DNA of 64,000 nucleotides. It comes from Pseudomonas anguilliseptica (GTDB taxonomy: Bacteria > Pseudomonadota > Gammaproteobacteria > Pseudomonadales > Pseudomonadaceae). The stretch is from the NCBI RefSeq assembly GCF_021375795.1, contig NZ_JAEIOI010000006.1:62001-126000 (forward strand), in the 5' to 3' direction. Positions within the stretch are counted from its first letter, which is position 1, and the number at the start of each line of letters is the position of its first letter. Made by a program: the position numbers and the translations under genes. Below the pieces are notes generated by a model. That model was not told the origin of the DNA. It did no database searches and saw only the letters and a program-made list of their open reading frames with translations. This document shows positions 7,792 through 15,240 of the stretch, piece after piece.

Positions 7792-8478
7792 ATGTTCACC
7801 CTTGTACACTTGGATAGCCCGCCACCCGAATCGCTTAACAGCCAGGTGCTGCAGATGGTGGTGGACTACCTCAGCGACATCAGCCCGGTGTCGCTGACGC
7901 CGAGCAACCCGCTGTATCAGCTGTACCAGTACGTGATCGGCTACGAGATGCACCTGTACCTGCGCGCCATGGACAGTGCGCAGCCAAGCAGCGCACGGCT
8001 GATCCTCGCCCTGAGCGATCAGGACCCATCACAGGTGCTGGGCTTTGCCCTGTACCTGCCAGCCCAGGACGCACCCGACGCCTGCACCCTGGCCTATATG
8101 GCCGTGCAGGCCAGCCAGCGCCGTCACGGAATTGCCCGCGCCATGCTGCAGCAGATGGTCGATCGCCACCCGCACGCCGAACTGGCCTGCGTGGCGGGCA
8201 AGGTCGCCACCTTCGAAACCATGGGCTTTCAGGTGCTGGCCGCGCGTGGGCCGCAGGTGTTGATGAGCACCCGCGACCACAGCGCCAACGGCATGCTGGC
8301 GGTGCAGGACCTGGCGCCGATCTTCCAGTCCACGGAAGTCCGGCAGATTCACGCCTACCTGCTCAAGCAGCACGGCAAGCGGGCCATGAGCGATGCGGAG
8401 AAGCAGCGCGACCGCCTGCTCGACCAGATGGCCCAGCAGGCACAGGCACTGGTGCGCGAGCGGCTGACCGTGCATTGA
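7792..8478 (+). CDS. GNAT-family N-acetyltransferase
   Basis: The 228-residue protein has a central GNAT fold. The acetyl-CoA loop is visible as SQRRHGIARAMLQQM (about residues 104-118), following the beta strand ACTLAYMAVQ. The C-terminal ~70 residues are an extra helical region (EKQRDRLLDQMAQQAQALVRE). The substrate cannot be read from the sequence. The gene stands alone between azoR and the diguanylate cyclase gene, all on the same strand. Confidence 0.85.
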   Translation: MFTLVHLDSPPPESLNSQVLQMVVDYLSDISPVSLTPSNPLYQLYQYVIGYEMHLYLRAMDSAQPSSARLILALSDQDPSQVLGFALYLPAQDAPDACTLAYMAVQASQRRHGIARAMLQQMVDRHPHAELACVAGKVATFETMGFQVLAARGPQVLMSTRDHSANGMLAVQDLAPIFQSTEVRQIHAYLLKQHGKRAMSDAEKQRDRLLDQMAQQAQALVRERLTVH

Positions 8479-8571
8479 CCTGGCCATACCAGGGCGAGCA
8501 CAGAGAAAACGCGGGCAGAAAGCCACCATAGCGCTGGCGAACCGCGCAGACAGGGCAGTATATTCACTGCC

Positions 8572-9933
8572 ATGACGTCAAACCCGCACCTGCCTCACGA
8601 CAAACTACTGGATCTGCTGCTGGACGTTGTCTGCGTAGTGGATATAGAGGGCCGCTTTCTGTCCGTCAGCGCGGCCAGCGAACGGGTTTTCGGCTACCGC
8701 CCCGAAGAGATGATCGGTCGCACCGCCTTTGAACTGATGCACCCCGACGACCGCGCCGCCACCCGCACGCTGGTCAAGCAGATCAACTCAGGCAAGCCCT
8801 CGCACGATCACGAGAACCGCTACATCCACAAAGACGGCCATATCGTGCACATCATGTGGTCCGCCCAGTGGCTGGAGGCCGAGCAGGTGCGCGTTGGTGT
8901 GGCGCGCGATATCACCCGACGCAAGCGGGCCGAGGCAGTTCAGGCGGCGTTGTATGCCGTCTCCGAAGCAGCCCACGCGGCGGGTGATCTGCACATGCTC
9001 TATGGCCGCGTGCATGAGGTGATGGCGCAGCTGCTGCCCGCCCGGCATTTCTGCGTGGCGCTGTATGACGCGGCGAGTGATCAGCTGAGCCTGACCTATC
9101 AGGTCGAACAATGCGCCACGCCCACCGCCACCAGCCGCTTCTGTGCCGAGGTGATCCGCACCGGCAACGCCCTGCTGCTGACGCCGGACACCGCCAGCCA
9201 ATGGCTGGCCCAGCATGAACCCGAGGCCGCAGCACCTGCTCTGGACTGGCTTGGCGTGCCGCTGATCTCGGGCACCCAGACCATCGGCGCACTGGTGCTG
9301 CAGAACCACAGCGCCAAGGTGCGCTACAGCGAACAAGACCAGGAGCTGCTGCAATTTGTCTCCAACCAGGTGGCCACGGCAATTGAGCGCAAGCGCACGC
9401 AGTCGCGCCTGGAGTTTCTTGCCCAGTACGATCAACTGACTGAACTGTCCAACCGCACGCTGTTTCTCGACCGTTTGCGCAGCGCCCTGCAACGGGCCAA
9501 ACGCGACGCCCTGCAGCTGGCGGTGCTGTACCTCGACATGGATAACTTCAAGCAGATCAACGACAGCTTCGGCCACGGCACCGGCGATCTGCTGTTGCAG
9601 GAAGTGGCGCGGCGTTTGCGCCAGTGCGTGCGTGAGTCGGACACGGTGGGCCGCCTGGGTGGCGACGAGTTTGCGGTGATTCTGGACAACATCGGCCGCC
9701 AGGAGGATGCCACCCTGGTGGCCGAGAAGATCATCACCGCCCTCAGCGCGCCCTACCTGCTCGATGGCCATCATTTGCTCAGCGCGCCAAGCCTGGGCAT
9801 TGCGCTGTACCCCCAGCACTGCCAGAACGAGTTGCAGTTGGTGCAGTACGCGGATGAGGCCATGTACGTAGCCAAACGCAGTGGCGGCAAACGCTACGTG
9901 CTCGCACAGCAGCCGCTGACGGACGCCGGCTGA
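8572..9933 (+). CDS. PAS-GAF-GGDEF diguanylate cyclase
   Basis: The 453-residue protein makes the second messenger c-di-GMP from two GTP. Domain order is PAS (about 8-130, VFGYRPEEMIGRTAFELMHPDD), GAF (about 145-280) and GGDEF (about 290-445). The active site GGDEF at residue 364 is intact and is preceded by the inhibitory I-site RESD, exactly five residues before it, so product feedback is expected. There is no membrane segment, so it senses cytosolic signals through PAS and GAF. No EAL domain is present. Confidence 0.95.
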   Translation: MTSNPHLPHDKLLDLLLDVVCVVDIEGRFLSVSAASERVFGYRPEEMIGRTAFELMHPDDRAATRTLVKQINSGKPSHDHENRYIHKDGHIVHIMWSAQWLEAEQVRVGVARDITRRKRAEAVQAALYAVSEAAHAAGDLHMLYGRVHEVMAQLLPARHFCVALYDAASDQLSLTYQVEQCATPTATSRFCAEVIRTGNALLLTPDTASQWLAQHEPEAAAPALDWLGVPLISGTQTIGALVLQNHSAKVRYSEQDQELLQFVSNQVATAIERKRTQSRLEFLAQYDQLTELSNRTLFLDRLRSALQRAKRDALQLAVLYLDMDNFKQINDSFGHGTGDLLLQEVARRLRQCVRESDTVGRLGGDEFAVILDNIGRQEDATLVAEKIITALSAPYLLDGHHLLSAPSLGIALYPQHCQNELQLVQYADEAMYVAKRSGGKRYVLAQQPLTDAG

Positions 9934-10086
9934 CTGCGGCTGGCGATACCCGAATGGCCTCCCTGGCCAGCTGCGGTTTGCCAAGCCGAGGAACTTCACC
10001 TATGCACAAGAGTCAGTTGACTGCGCTGCCAACCCGGCACGTTTGTTCCACGGACGGCCCACAAGGCCCCTTACTCAGGACTGCTT

Positions 10087-10563
10087 ATGACCTCGCCAAA
10101 ACTGCCCCTGTTCGTTCTCGCCTGCGCCCTGCCGCTGGCCGCTTGCGCCGCCACACCGGAGGCGCTCAAGCCTTACCCGGCAGCCGCCGCAGGCTATCAA
10201 CGCCATGTGATCGAGCTGCCGGCCCAGGCCAATGAGGCCGAGCACAAGGTTGAACTGATTGCCGGCAAAACCCTAGAAGTGGACTGCAACTCCCAGCGTT
10301 TGGGTGGCCAGTGGCAGGAGAAGACCGTCGAAGGCTGGGGCTACAACTACTACGAGATGGGTCAGGTCGGCCCGGCGATGAGCACCCTGATGGCCTGCCC
10401 CGACAACAGCCGCAAGCAGGCATTTGTCCCGGTGGGCGGCGAACCCTTGCTGGTGCGCTACAACAGCAAACTGCCACTGGTGATCTACGCCCCGGCGGAT
10501 GTGCAGGTGCGCTACCGCATCTGGTCCGCTGCCGCCGACAGCGCAGCAGCACCACAGCAGTAA
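10087..10563 (+). CDS. eco: Ecotin, serine protease inhibitor (possible lipoprotein)
   Basis: Ecotins are periplasmic dimeric inhibitors of trypsin-fold proteases, thought to protect against host or grazer enzymes. The mature part matches the family throughout: KVELIAGKTLEVDCN, GWGYNYYEMG, STLMACPDN and LLVRYNSKLPLVIYAP. The reactive-site loop STLMAC puts Leu at P1 and Met at P1'. E. coli ecotin has Met-Met there, so specificity may lean to chymotrypsin- or elastase-like enzymes. The leader ends LAAC, a good lipobox, so this ecotin could be lipid-anchored; ordinary signal peptidase cleavage after ACAA is the alternative. Confidence 0.93.
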   Translation: MTSPKLPLFVLACALPLAACAATPEALKPYPAAAAGYQRHVIELPAQANEAEHKVELIAGKTLEVDCNSQRLGGQWQEKTVEGWGYNYYEMGQVGPAMSTLMACPDNSRKQAFVPVGGEPLLVRYNSKLPLVIYAPADVQVRYRIWSAAADSAAAPQQ

Positions 10564-10576
10564 GCGCCCCCGGATC

Positions 10577-10602
10577 AACAGGCCGCACAACGCCGGCCTG
10601 TT
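10577..10602. terminator. Hairpin between convergent ecotin and monooxygenase genes
   Basis: The arms AACAGGCC (10577-10584) and GGCCTGTT (10595-10602) lie between two convergent stop codons. T-runs are weak on both sides, so this is a moderate terminator candidate. Confidence 0.5.
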
Positions 10603-10610
10603 AACCACAA

Positions 10611-10916
10611 TCAGCCCGCCGGGCTGAGCATCTCGATCTCGCGAATCTCGAAATCACGGCGCAAGTACTCCATGCGCCGCTCATAAAACTCGCGCATATG
10701 CGGCAAGGCGCTGTGAATGGCCAGGTGCTCCCGTGACTGCCAGACCTCATAGAAGATAAACAGCGTCGGGTCCTGACGATCACGCAGCATGTGGTAGGCC
10801 ATGCAGCCGGCCTCGGCACGGCTGGGTTCGACATAGGTGCGGAACAACGCCTCAAACGCGGCGGCCTGCTCCGGGCGGGTGTGGGCGTGCAGGATAAATC
10901 CGTAGTGATCAGCCAT
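10611..10916 (-). CDS. Antibiotic-biosynthesis monooxygenase (ABM) domain protein
   Basis: The 101-residue single-domain protein has the ABM ferredoxin-like fold pattern: FEALFRTYVEPSRAEAGCMAYHMLRD and FIFYEVWQSREHLAIHSALPHMREF. Relatives include quinol monooxygenase YgiN and autoinducer-2 kinase partner LsrG; the substrate here is unknown. The ATG at 10916 has an AGGAG site 5 bases upstream. The gene is convergent with ecotin and has no operon partner. Confidence 0.85.
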   Translation of the reverse strand: MADHYGFILHAHTRPEQAAAFEALFRTYVEPSRAEAGCMAYHMLRDRQDPTLFIFYEVWQSREHLAIHSALPHMREFYERRMEYLRRDFEIREIEMLSPAG

Positions 10917-10981
10917 CTGGGCTCCTGGGACAACGTATGTTTGCTTAGGCCACGTACCCAATTACGCGTTGCATGCAATCG

Positions 10982-11085
10982 GTAGGTTGGTTGGTGTTGA
11001 GCGCAGCGAAGCCCAACAGTCATTGGTATCGCTTGTTGAAATGGCTCGTTGGGCTTCGTCGCTACGCGCCTCAACGCCAACCTAC
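10982..11085. repeat. Inverted intergenic repeat
   Basis: The left arm (10982-11017: gtaggttgg ... gcgaagcccaac) pairs with the right arm (11048-11085: gttgggcttcg ... gccaacctac), with small indels. It is a recurring gammaproteobacterial intergenic hairpin. It occupies most of the 336-base spacer between the monooxygenase and mdaB genes; the remaining bases hold the mdaB promoter region, with nothing else recognised. Confidence 0.75.
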
Positions 11086-11252
11086 GGTTTATCGCCTCGC
11101 AACACCTGCCTGGGGCCTAGCCTTTACCTACCCTACAACAGCTAAACCCAGCGTATTCATGCCTTTTAGTCACAGGTCATTTGCCCGCCAGCGGCTGTTT
11201 CGAGCCGCCTGCACGCCCTAGCATGCGGCCATCATTTACCGAGGCCCCTGCC

Positions 11253-11834
11253 ATGAAGAAGATCCTGCTGCTCAACGGCGGTAAACAGTTCGCCCATTCC
11301 GACGGCCGCTACAACACCACCCTGCACGACACCGCGCTGGCCTTTCTCGACCGCGCCGGTTTCGACCTCAAGCACACCCATATCGACAGCGGCTACGACA
11401 TTGCCGAAGAAGTGCAGAAGTTTCTCTGGGCCGATGTGATCATCTATCAGATGCCCGGCTGGTGGATGGGCGCGCCCTGGACGGTGAAGAAGTACATCGA
11501 TGAGGTGTTTACCGCCGGCCACGGCAGCCTCTACGCCAGCGACGGCCGCACCCGCTCGGACGCCTCGCAAAAGTACGGCAGCGGCGGCCTGATCCAGGGC
11601 AAGCAGTACATGCTGTCACTGACCTGGAACGCGCCGCAGCAAGCCTTCGACGACCCAACGGACTTCTTCGAAGGTAAAGGTGTGGACGCCGTCTACCTGC
11701 CCTTCCACAAGGCCAATCAGTTTCTCGGCATGCGCGCCCTGCCGACCTTCCTCTGCGTCGACGTGATGAAGCGCCCCGCCATCGAGGCCGATATCGCCCG
11801 CTACGAACAGCACCTGGCGCAGGTGTTGGGCTAA
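11253..11834 (+). CDS. mdaB: NAD(P)H:quinone oxidoreductase MdaB
   Basis: The 193-residue flavodoxin-fold protein begins MKKILLLNGGKQFAHSDGR and contains YQMPGWWMGAPWTVKKYIDE (about residues 66-85), both typical of MdaB ('modulator of drug activity B'). It reduces quinones with NADPH using FAD and protects against oxidative stress. The ATG at 11253 matches the family start; longer upstream reading has no coding character. It stands alone on the plus strand. Confidence 0.93.
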   Translation: MKKILLLNGGKQFAHSDGRYNTTLHDTALAFLDRAGFDLKHTHIDSGYDIAEEVQKFLWADVIIYQMPGWWMGAPWTVKKYIDEVFTAGHGSLYASDGRTRSDASQKYGSGGLIQGKQYMLSLTWNAPQQAFDDPTDFFEGKGVDAVYLPFHKANQFLGMRALPTFLCVDVMKRPAIEADIARYEQHLAQVLG

Positions 11835-11952
11835 CCACGCTGTTGTTGTGGTGGTAGGCAACGCAGGGCGGGAGCTTGAACAGCAAACACACGAAGCTCG
11901 CCAACCCACGCGGTCGTCAGTCTGTCTCGCCTAACGGGTCACACAAAAGGCT

Positions 11953-11992
11953 CTGTAGGCACGCTCCTGCGCAGCCAAGGCCGCGCCTACAG
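11953..11992. repeat. REP-like inverted repeat
   Basis: The arms CTGTAGGC (11953-11960) and GCCTACAG (11985-11992) flank a GC-rich loop, resembling Pseudomonas 'ctgtaggcgcg' repeats. It lies between mdaB and the convergent CAP gene. Confidence 0.55.
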
Positions 11993-12014
11993 ACAGGCCA
12001 GGGCAACAGCCTGC

Positions 12015-12866
12015 TTACGGCGCGCCAAACAGCGCCGTCCAATAAATCCCCGCGTCGCTCTTGGGATCGTTGGCGTAGGCGGCGCCCAGTTCACTGAAGT
12101 GCGGGTTCATCAGATTGGCACAGTGGCCAGGGCTGGCCAGCCAGCCGGCGAGCACCTTGCTGCTGCCATCCAGCCCGGCAGCAATGTTTTCACCGACACG
12201 CTGGCCACTGTAACCGGCCAGCTCTGCGCGATCGCCGGGGGTGCGCCCGTCAGGGTCTTGGTGATCGAAGAAGTTGCCGTTGGCCATGGCCCGGCTGTGG
12301 GCTTCGGCAGTGCTGCCCAGGGTGGCATTCCATACCAGCGGCGCGGCGGCGGCAAAGGCTTGGCTGCCGCACTGACGCGCTGTGCCGCGGGCAAGGTTGA
12401 GTTGTTCGAGCAACTTCTGCCCTTCCGTCTGCCAGTCGCCCAGGCGCGCCGCCAACAGCGGTCGGGCCAGCAGAATGCGCCACTCACGATCCTGCTGCTT
12501 GACGCCGATATCGACAAACTGCGGGTCCAGCACGATCTTGCAGAAGCTCTCCTGCAGCACCTTCAGCGCCGCCGCCGCATCACGCGGGCCGGACAGGCTG
12601 ATGGCCTGCACATTGACCATCGGGTAGCCCGCCGCACTCATCGCCTGCTGCAAATCCCCCGAGCGCCCCACCGGTTGCACCAAGCGCGGATCAGCGGTCA
12701 ACGGCGGCAACTCGGCGGAAGCCTGATCGCCACAGCGCTGCACTTCGCTGCGGTAGCTGTTGATCAAGCCGACCAGTTGCGCATCCTCGGCAGCCTGCGC
12801 ACCTGCGGTGCACGCCAGCGCCAACCCCAGGGCAGCGAACGCCCGAACAAACCCCTTGCTAGCCAT
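12015..12866 (-). CDS. Secreted CAP-domain protein
   Basis: The 283-residue protein has a signal peptide (FVRAFAALGLALACTAGAQA) and a C-terminal CAP/SCP domain of about 120 residues. Family residues are visible: AEAHSRAMANGNFFDHQDPD, GQRVGENIAAG and SPGHCANLMNP. The region between (about 30-150) is a separate N-terminal domain without a clear match. Bacterial CAP proteins are exported and their function is mostly unknown; some bind lipids or inhibit peptidases. The ATG at 12866 is preferred for its GGGGGA ribosome site and clean signal peptide. Four cysteines could form disulphides. Confidence 0.88.
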   Translation of the reverse strand: MASKGFVRAFAALGLALACTAGAQAAEDAQLVGLINSYRSEVQRCGDQASAELPPLTADPRLVQPVGRSGDLQQAMSAAGYPMVNVQAISLSGPRDAAAALKVLQESFCKIVLDPQFVDIGVKQQDREWRILLARPLLAARLGDWQTEGQKLLEQLNLARGTARQCGSQAFAAAAPLVWNATLGSTAEAHSRAMANGNFFDHQDPDGRTPGDRAELAGYSGQRVGENIAAGLDGSSKVLAGWLASPGHCANLMNPHFSELGAAYANDPKSDAGIYWTALFGAP

Positions 12867-12995
12867 AAATCCCCCGACCTGAGCATGCCGATGCGGCGTA
12901 CCCACAACTGTGATCGGCTGATCTTGGCGCACCTCGCGCGCTGAAACCAGCCCAATGCGCAGGCAGCCCGGCTGGAGAAATCGACGGCAGAACGC

Positions 12996-13469
12996 TTAAA
13001 CGTAAATGCTGACGCCGCCCCTGGCCTGCAGCCAGTCGCGGTAAGTCACCAGCGAGTCGGTCTGCTTGTCGCCGTTGTAACCGACAAAGGTGCCGGTTTT
13101 ATCCATACCGGACTCAACCAGTTTGTTGATCTGTGCCAGCAGCTTGGCTGCATCATCGCGATCCATCGTCGCAACATCAGGCAGGGTAATCATCGAGTTG
13201 CCGCTGTCCTGCTCGGCGGCCGGGCGGAAGCGGTCACTGGCAATCGCGCTGCTGGCACCGCTGCTCTCGGCATGCATCGCGCGCAGCAGGCCGCCGCGGC
13301 TGTGAGCCACTATGCCGCTGGCAAAGCGGCGGATTTCCGCAAGCGGGTCCGCGGCGCTGGCGCTCGGTTTATCCGTACTGCTGCCACTGCCCGCTGCACC
13401 AGTCGTGCTGGGTTTGGCGGTGTTGCTGAAGTAGCTCGCCAGCGGCGAGTTGTTGGAAATACTGGTCAT
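12996..13469 (-). CDS. Unrecognised Ser/Ala-rich small protein
   Basis: The 157-residue protein has a low-complexity, Ser/Thr/Ala-rich N-terminus (residues 1-45), no signal peptide and no membrane segment. The second half is more ordered: ATMDRDDAAKLLAQINKLVESGMDKTGTFVGYNGDKQTDSLVTYRDW-like sequence, ending GGVSIYV. An AGGGA ribosome site precedes the ATG at 13469. The Ser/Thr-rich unfolded start and free N-terminus look like a protein exported without a cleaved signal or a surface appendage component, but this is speculation. No function is assigned. Confidence 0.7.
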   Translation of the reverse strand: MTSISNNSPLASYFSNTAKPSTTGAAGSGSSTDKPSASAADPLAEIRRFASGIVAHSRGGLLRAMHAESSGASSAIASDRFRPAAEQDSGNSMITLPDVATMDRDDAAKLLAQINKLVESGMDKTGTFVGYNGDKQTDSLVTYRDWLQARGGVSIYV

Positions 13470-13645
13470 GGCGAATCCCTGCAACTGTCAGTTGGCCAGG
13501 GCAGTGCAGGATATGGGCCAGCGCTCTACAGCCCAGTAAAACCGGGATTCTGGCCCGCTTAACCGGCAGCAAGCGGAATCATCTTGCCGCCTCGGGCAGG
13601 CGATTGCCGCCGCTGGCTACAGCATTCCAGCGCCCTGAAACGACA

Positions 13646-13673
13646 GCGCCCCCGCAGAAACCTGCGGGGGCGC
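13646..13673 (-). terminator. GC-rich hairpin after the hibernation-factor gene
   Basis: Perfect 12-base arms GCGCCCCCGCAG and CTGCGGGGGCGC enclose AAAC. The hairpin lies 48 bases past the stop codon of the minus-strand gene. No T-run follows, so termination is likely but not certain. Confidence 0.5.
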
Positions 13674-13720
13674 GAGCAAGGGGTGGATGGGCCGCCGGTC
13701 AACCGCCGGCCCGTAAATTG

Positions 13721-14131
13721 TCAGACCGCGCGCAGGCGTTCCTCGGCGAGGAAGTCCTCTTCCAGCAGTGCATCCTGGCCCAGATCAGCGGCCTGATTGG
13801 TATGCAGCGGCGTGGCGCGTTTGCTGCGCAGTTTGCCGAACTGATGGTCAAGGGCGTGGTGCAGTTTTTCGATGGAGCCGTCGATGGCCTGCTCCAGTGA
13901 CTCGGCCTTGTGGGTGACGGAAATAGGTTGCAGGCCTTTTGGCCGTGCTTCGATCTGGCAGCGTTTGTCGTGCGCACCGGCTTTGGCGCCGTTGTCGTCA
14001 TGCAGGTGGACGACGATACGGGTCAGTTCGTCGTCGAAGCGTTCCAGCTTGCTGGCAACACTGGCACTCACCCACTCCACCAGCCGTGCGCTGCCTTCGA
14101 TGTGGTTATCGCTGTGAACTTGGATTTGCAT
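13721..14131 (-). CDS. HPF/RaiA-family ribosome hibernation factor
   Basis: The 136-residue protein begins MQIQVHSDNHIEGSARLVEW and has the S30AE/HPF pattern of a double-stranded-RNA-like fold (ERFDDELTRIVVHLHDDNG, then CQIEARPKGLQPISV, then AIDGSIEKLHHALD). Such proteins bind the 30S decoding region and stabilise idle ribosomes in stationary phase or stress. A short acidic C-terminal tail follows instead of the dimerisation domain of long HPF. An AAGGA site precedes the ATG. The rpoN-linked hpf is probably elsewhere, so this looks like an extra paralogue. Confidence 0.88.
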   Translation of the reverse strand: MQIQVHSDNHIEGSARLVEWVSASVASKLERFDDELTRIVVHLHDDNGAKAGAHDKRCQIEARPKGLQPISVTHKAESLEQAIDGSIEKLHHALDHQFGKLRSKRATPLHTNQAADLGQDALLEEDFLAEERLRAV

Positions 14132-14304
14132 AAAGCTTTCCTTCTTCAACTGTTCGCGAATAGCGTCGCCAGGTAAGGCGACGGCTCCAGCCTACGCCAC
14201 TAAGCCCCCCTTTAGGCAAGCCCTAAGACGTTGGTCGTAGCCACAAATCTACAGCGCGGCAGCCGCTAATCGGCTGCAGCCCTTGTGCCCCGTGCGTTGG
14301 CGAA

Positions 14305-14733
14305 CTACGGCTGCAAATCAAACAAAATCTTTCCACTTTCCATGTCACCGGGCATGGAAAAATGCTCGTGAGCGATCAGCCACTGCCCGCCTTGCTGGCG
14401 AAAACACTGGGTTACACGCATCCAGCTGCTGTGCATTTCGCCCTTGTCATCGGTGCCGCCGCAATGGAACAGGTAGTGCACCACGGCCAGCTCACCACCG
14501 AGCAGAAAGCTCGGCTGATGCACCTCGAACAGGGCATGCCCAGGGCACATGTCCATGCAGGCCTGCCAGTGCGCCTGATAGGCCGCACGGCCAACAAAAC
14601 GCAGCGGGCCAATGGCATCGTAAGCCACCACATCCTCGGCGTAGTGACGCATGATCTGGCTGACATCCTTGCTGCGGCAGGCGGCAGCCCAGGAGTCCAG
14701 TTGCTGTTGAATCTGTGCTTGTGTGCTGCTCAT
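14305..14733 (-). CDS. SnoaL-like / NTF2-fold protein of the ECF42 locus
   Basis: The 142-residue protein has an NTF2-like fold: IQQQLDSWAAACRSKDVSQIMRHYAEDVV followed by FVGRAAYQAHW and a C-terminal sheet ending WLIAHEHFSMP. Such SgcJ/SnoaL-type domains bind small hydrophobic ligands or act as isomerases; the substrate is unknown. It is the last gene of the sigma factor / DGPF run on the minus strand, 28 bases after the DGPF gene, so it is probably co-transcribed from the ECF42-type promoter. Confidence 0.85.
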   Translation of the reverse strand: MSSTQAQIQQQLDSWAAACRSKDVSQIMRHYAEDVVAYDAIGPLRFVGRAAYQAHWQACMDMCPGHALFEVHQPSFLLGGELAVVHYLFHCGGTDDKGEMHSSWMRVTQCFRQQGGQWLIAHEHFSMPGDMESGKILFDLQP

Positions 14734-14761
14734 TTCGACACTCCTTGCTCTCGTGGTGGGG

Positions 14762-15106
14762 TCAAACCTGTAGCTCGCGCACCGGGCGCACTTCCACGCA
14801 GCCAACCCGCGCCGCTGGAATATGCCCAGCCAGCTGGATGGCCTCGTTGAGGTCGCGGGCTTCCACCAGATAGAAGCCCGCCAGCTGCTCCTTGGTTTCG
14901 GCAAACGGGCCGTCGGTGATCGACAGCTTGCCGCCGCGCATGCGCACGGTGGTGGCGGTCTGCACCGATTCCAGCGCCTCGGCAACCAGCATGCGGCCGC
15001 TCTGCGCCACCGACTCGGCGTAGGCAAAACATTCCTCGTCACGTGGGCTGTCGGGCGAGTGATGCAGCGCATGCTCGTTGCTGTAGACCAGGCACAGGTA
15101 TTTCAT
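14762..15106 (-). CDS. DGPF-domain (YCII-related) protein
   Basis: The 114-residue protein begins MKYLCLVYSNEHALHH and contains the hallmark DGPF motif (SITDGPFAETKEQLAGFYLVEA, about residues 62-83). It belongs to the YCII-related fold. Genes of this kind are the characteristic neighbours and targets of ECF42 sigma factors. It follows such a sigma gene by 134 bases, and a promoter of the expected type sits in that spacer. The biochemical role of DGPF proteins is not established; the fold suggests a small-molecule enzyme or ligand binder. Confidence 0.9.
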   Translation of the reverse strand: MKYLCLVYSNEHALHHSPDSPRDEECFAYAESVAQSGRMLVAEALESVQTATTVRMRGGKLSITDGPFAETKEQLAGFYLVEARDLNEAIQLAGHIPAARVGCVEVRPVRELQV

Positions 15107-15141
15107 GGCGTTCTCCGGTGGTGTGACGCGGTTACTGACTA

Positions 15142-15168
15142 ATCGAATGGCGCGGCGCGGAATCGACA
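15142..15168 (-). promoter_or_regulatory. ECF42-type promoter of the DGPF gene
   Basis: The minus strand reads TGTCGA (15168-15163), a 17-base spacer, then CGAT (15145-15142). This agrees with the TGTCGA / CGA(T/C) motif known for ECF42 sigma factors in Streptomyces. Transcription would start about 30 bases before the DGPF ATG, and the sigma gene lies immediately upstream. Confidence 0.7.
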
Positions 15169-15240
15169 GCGCTGGTAAAAAATATTTCAGGCCCGACCAA
15201 CGGTAGCCAAGCAGCGGGGATCTGCCAGGCGGATAACGGC

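Noticed and set aside
7799..7812. TGTACA within coding sequence (also near 32676, 34832, 45652)
   Set aside because: Single hexamers inside genes, without a second half-site or promoter, are expected by chance.
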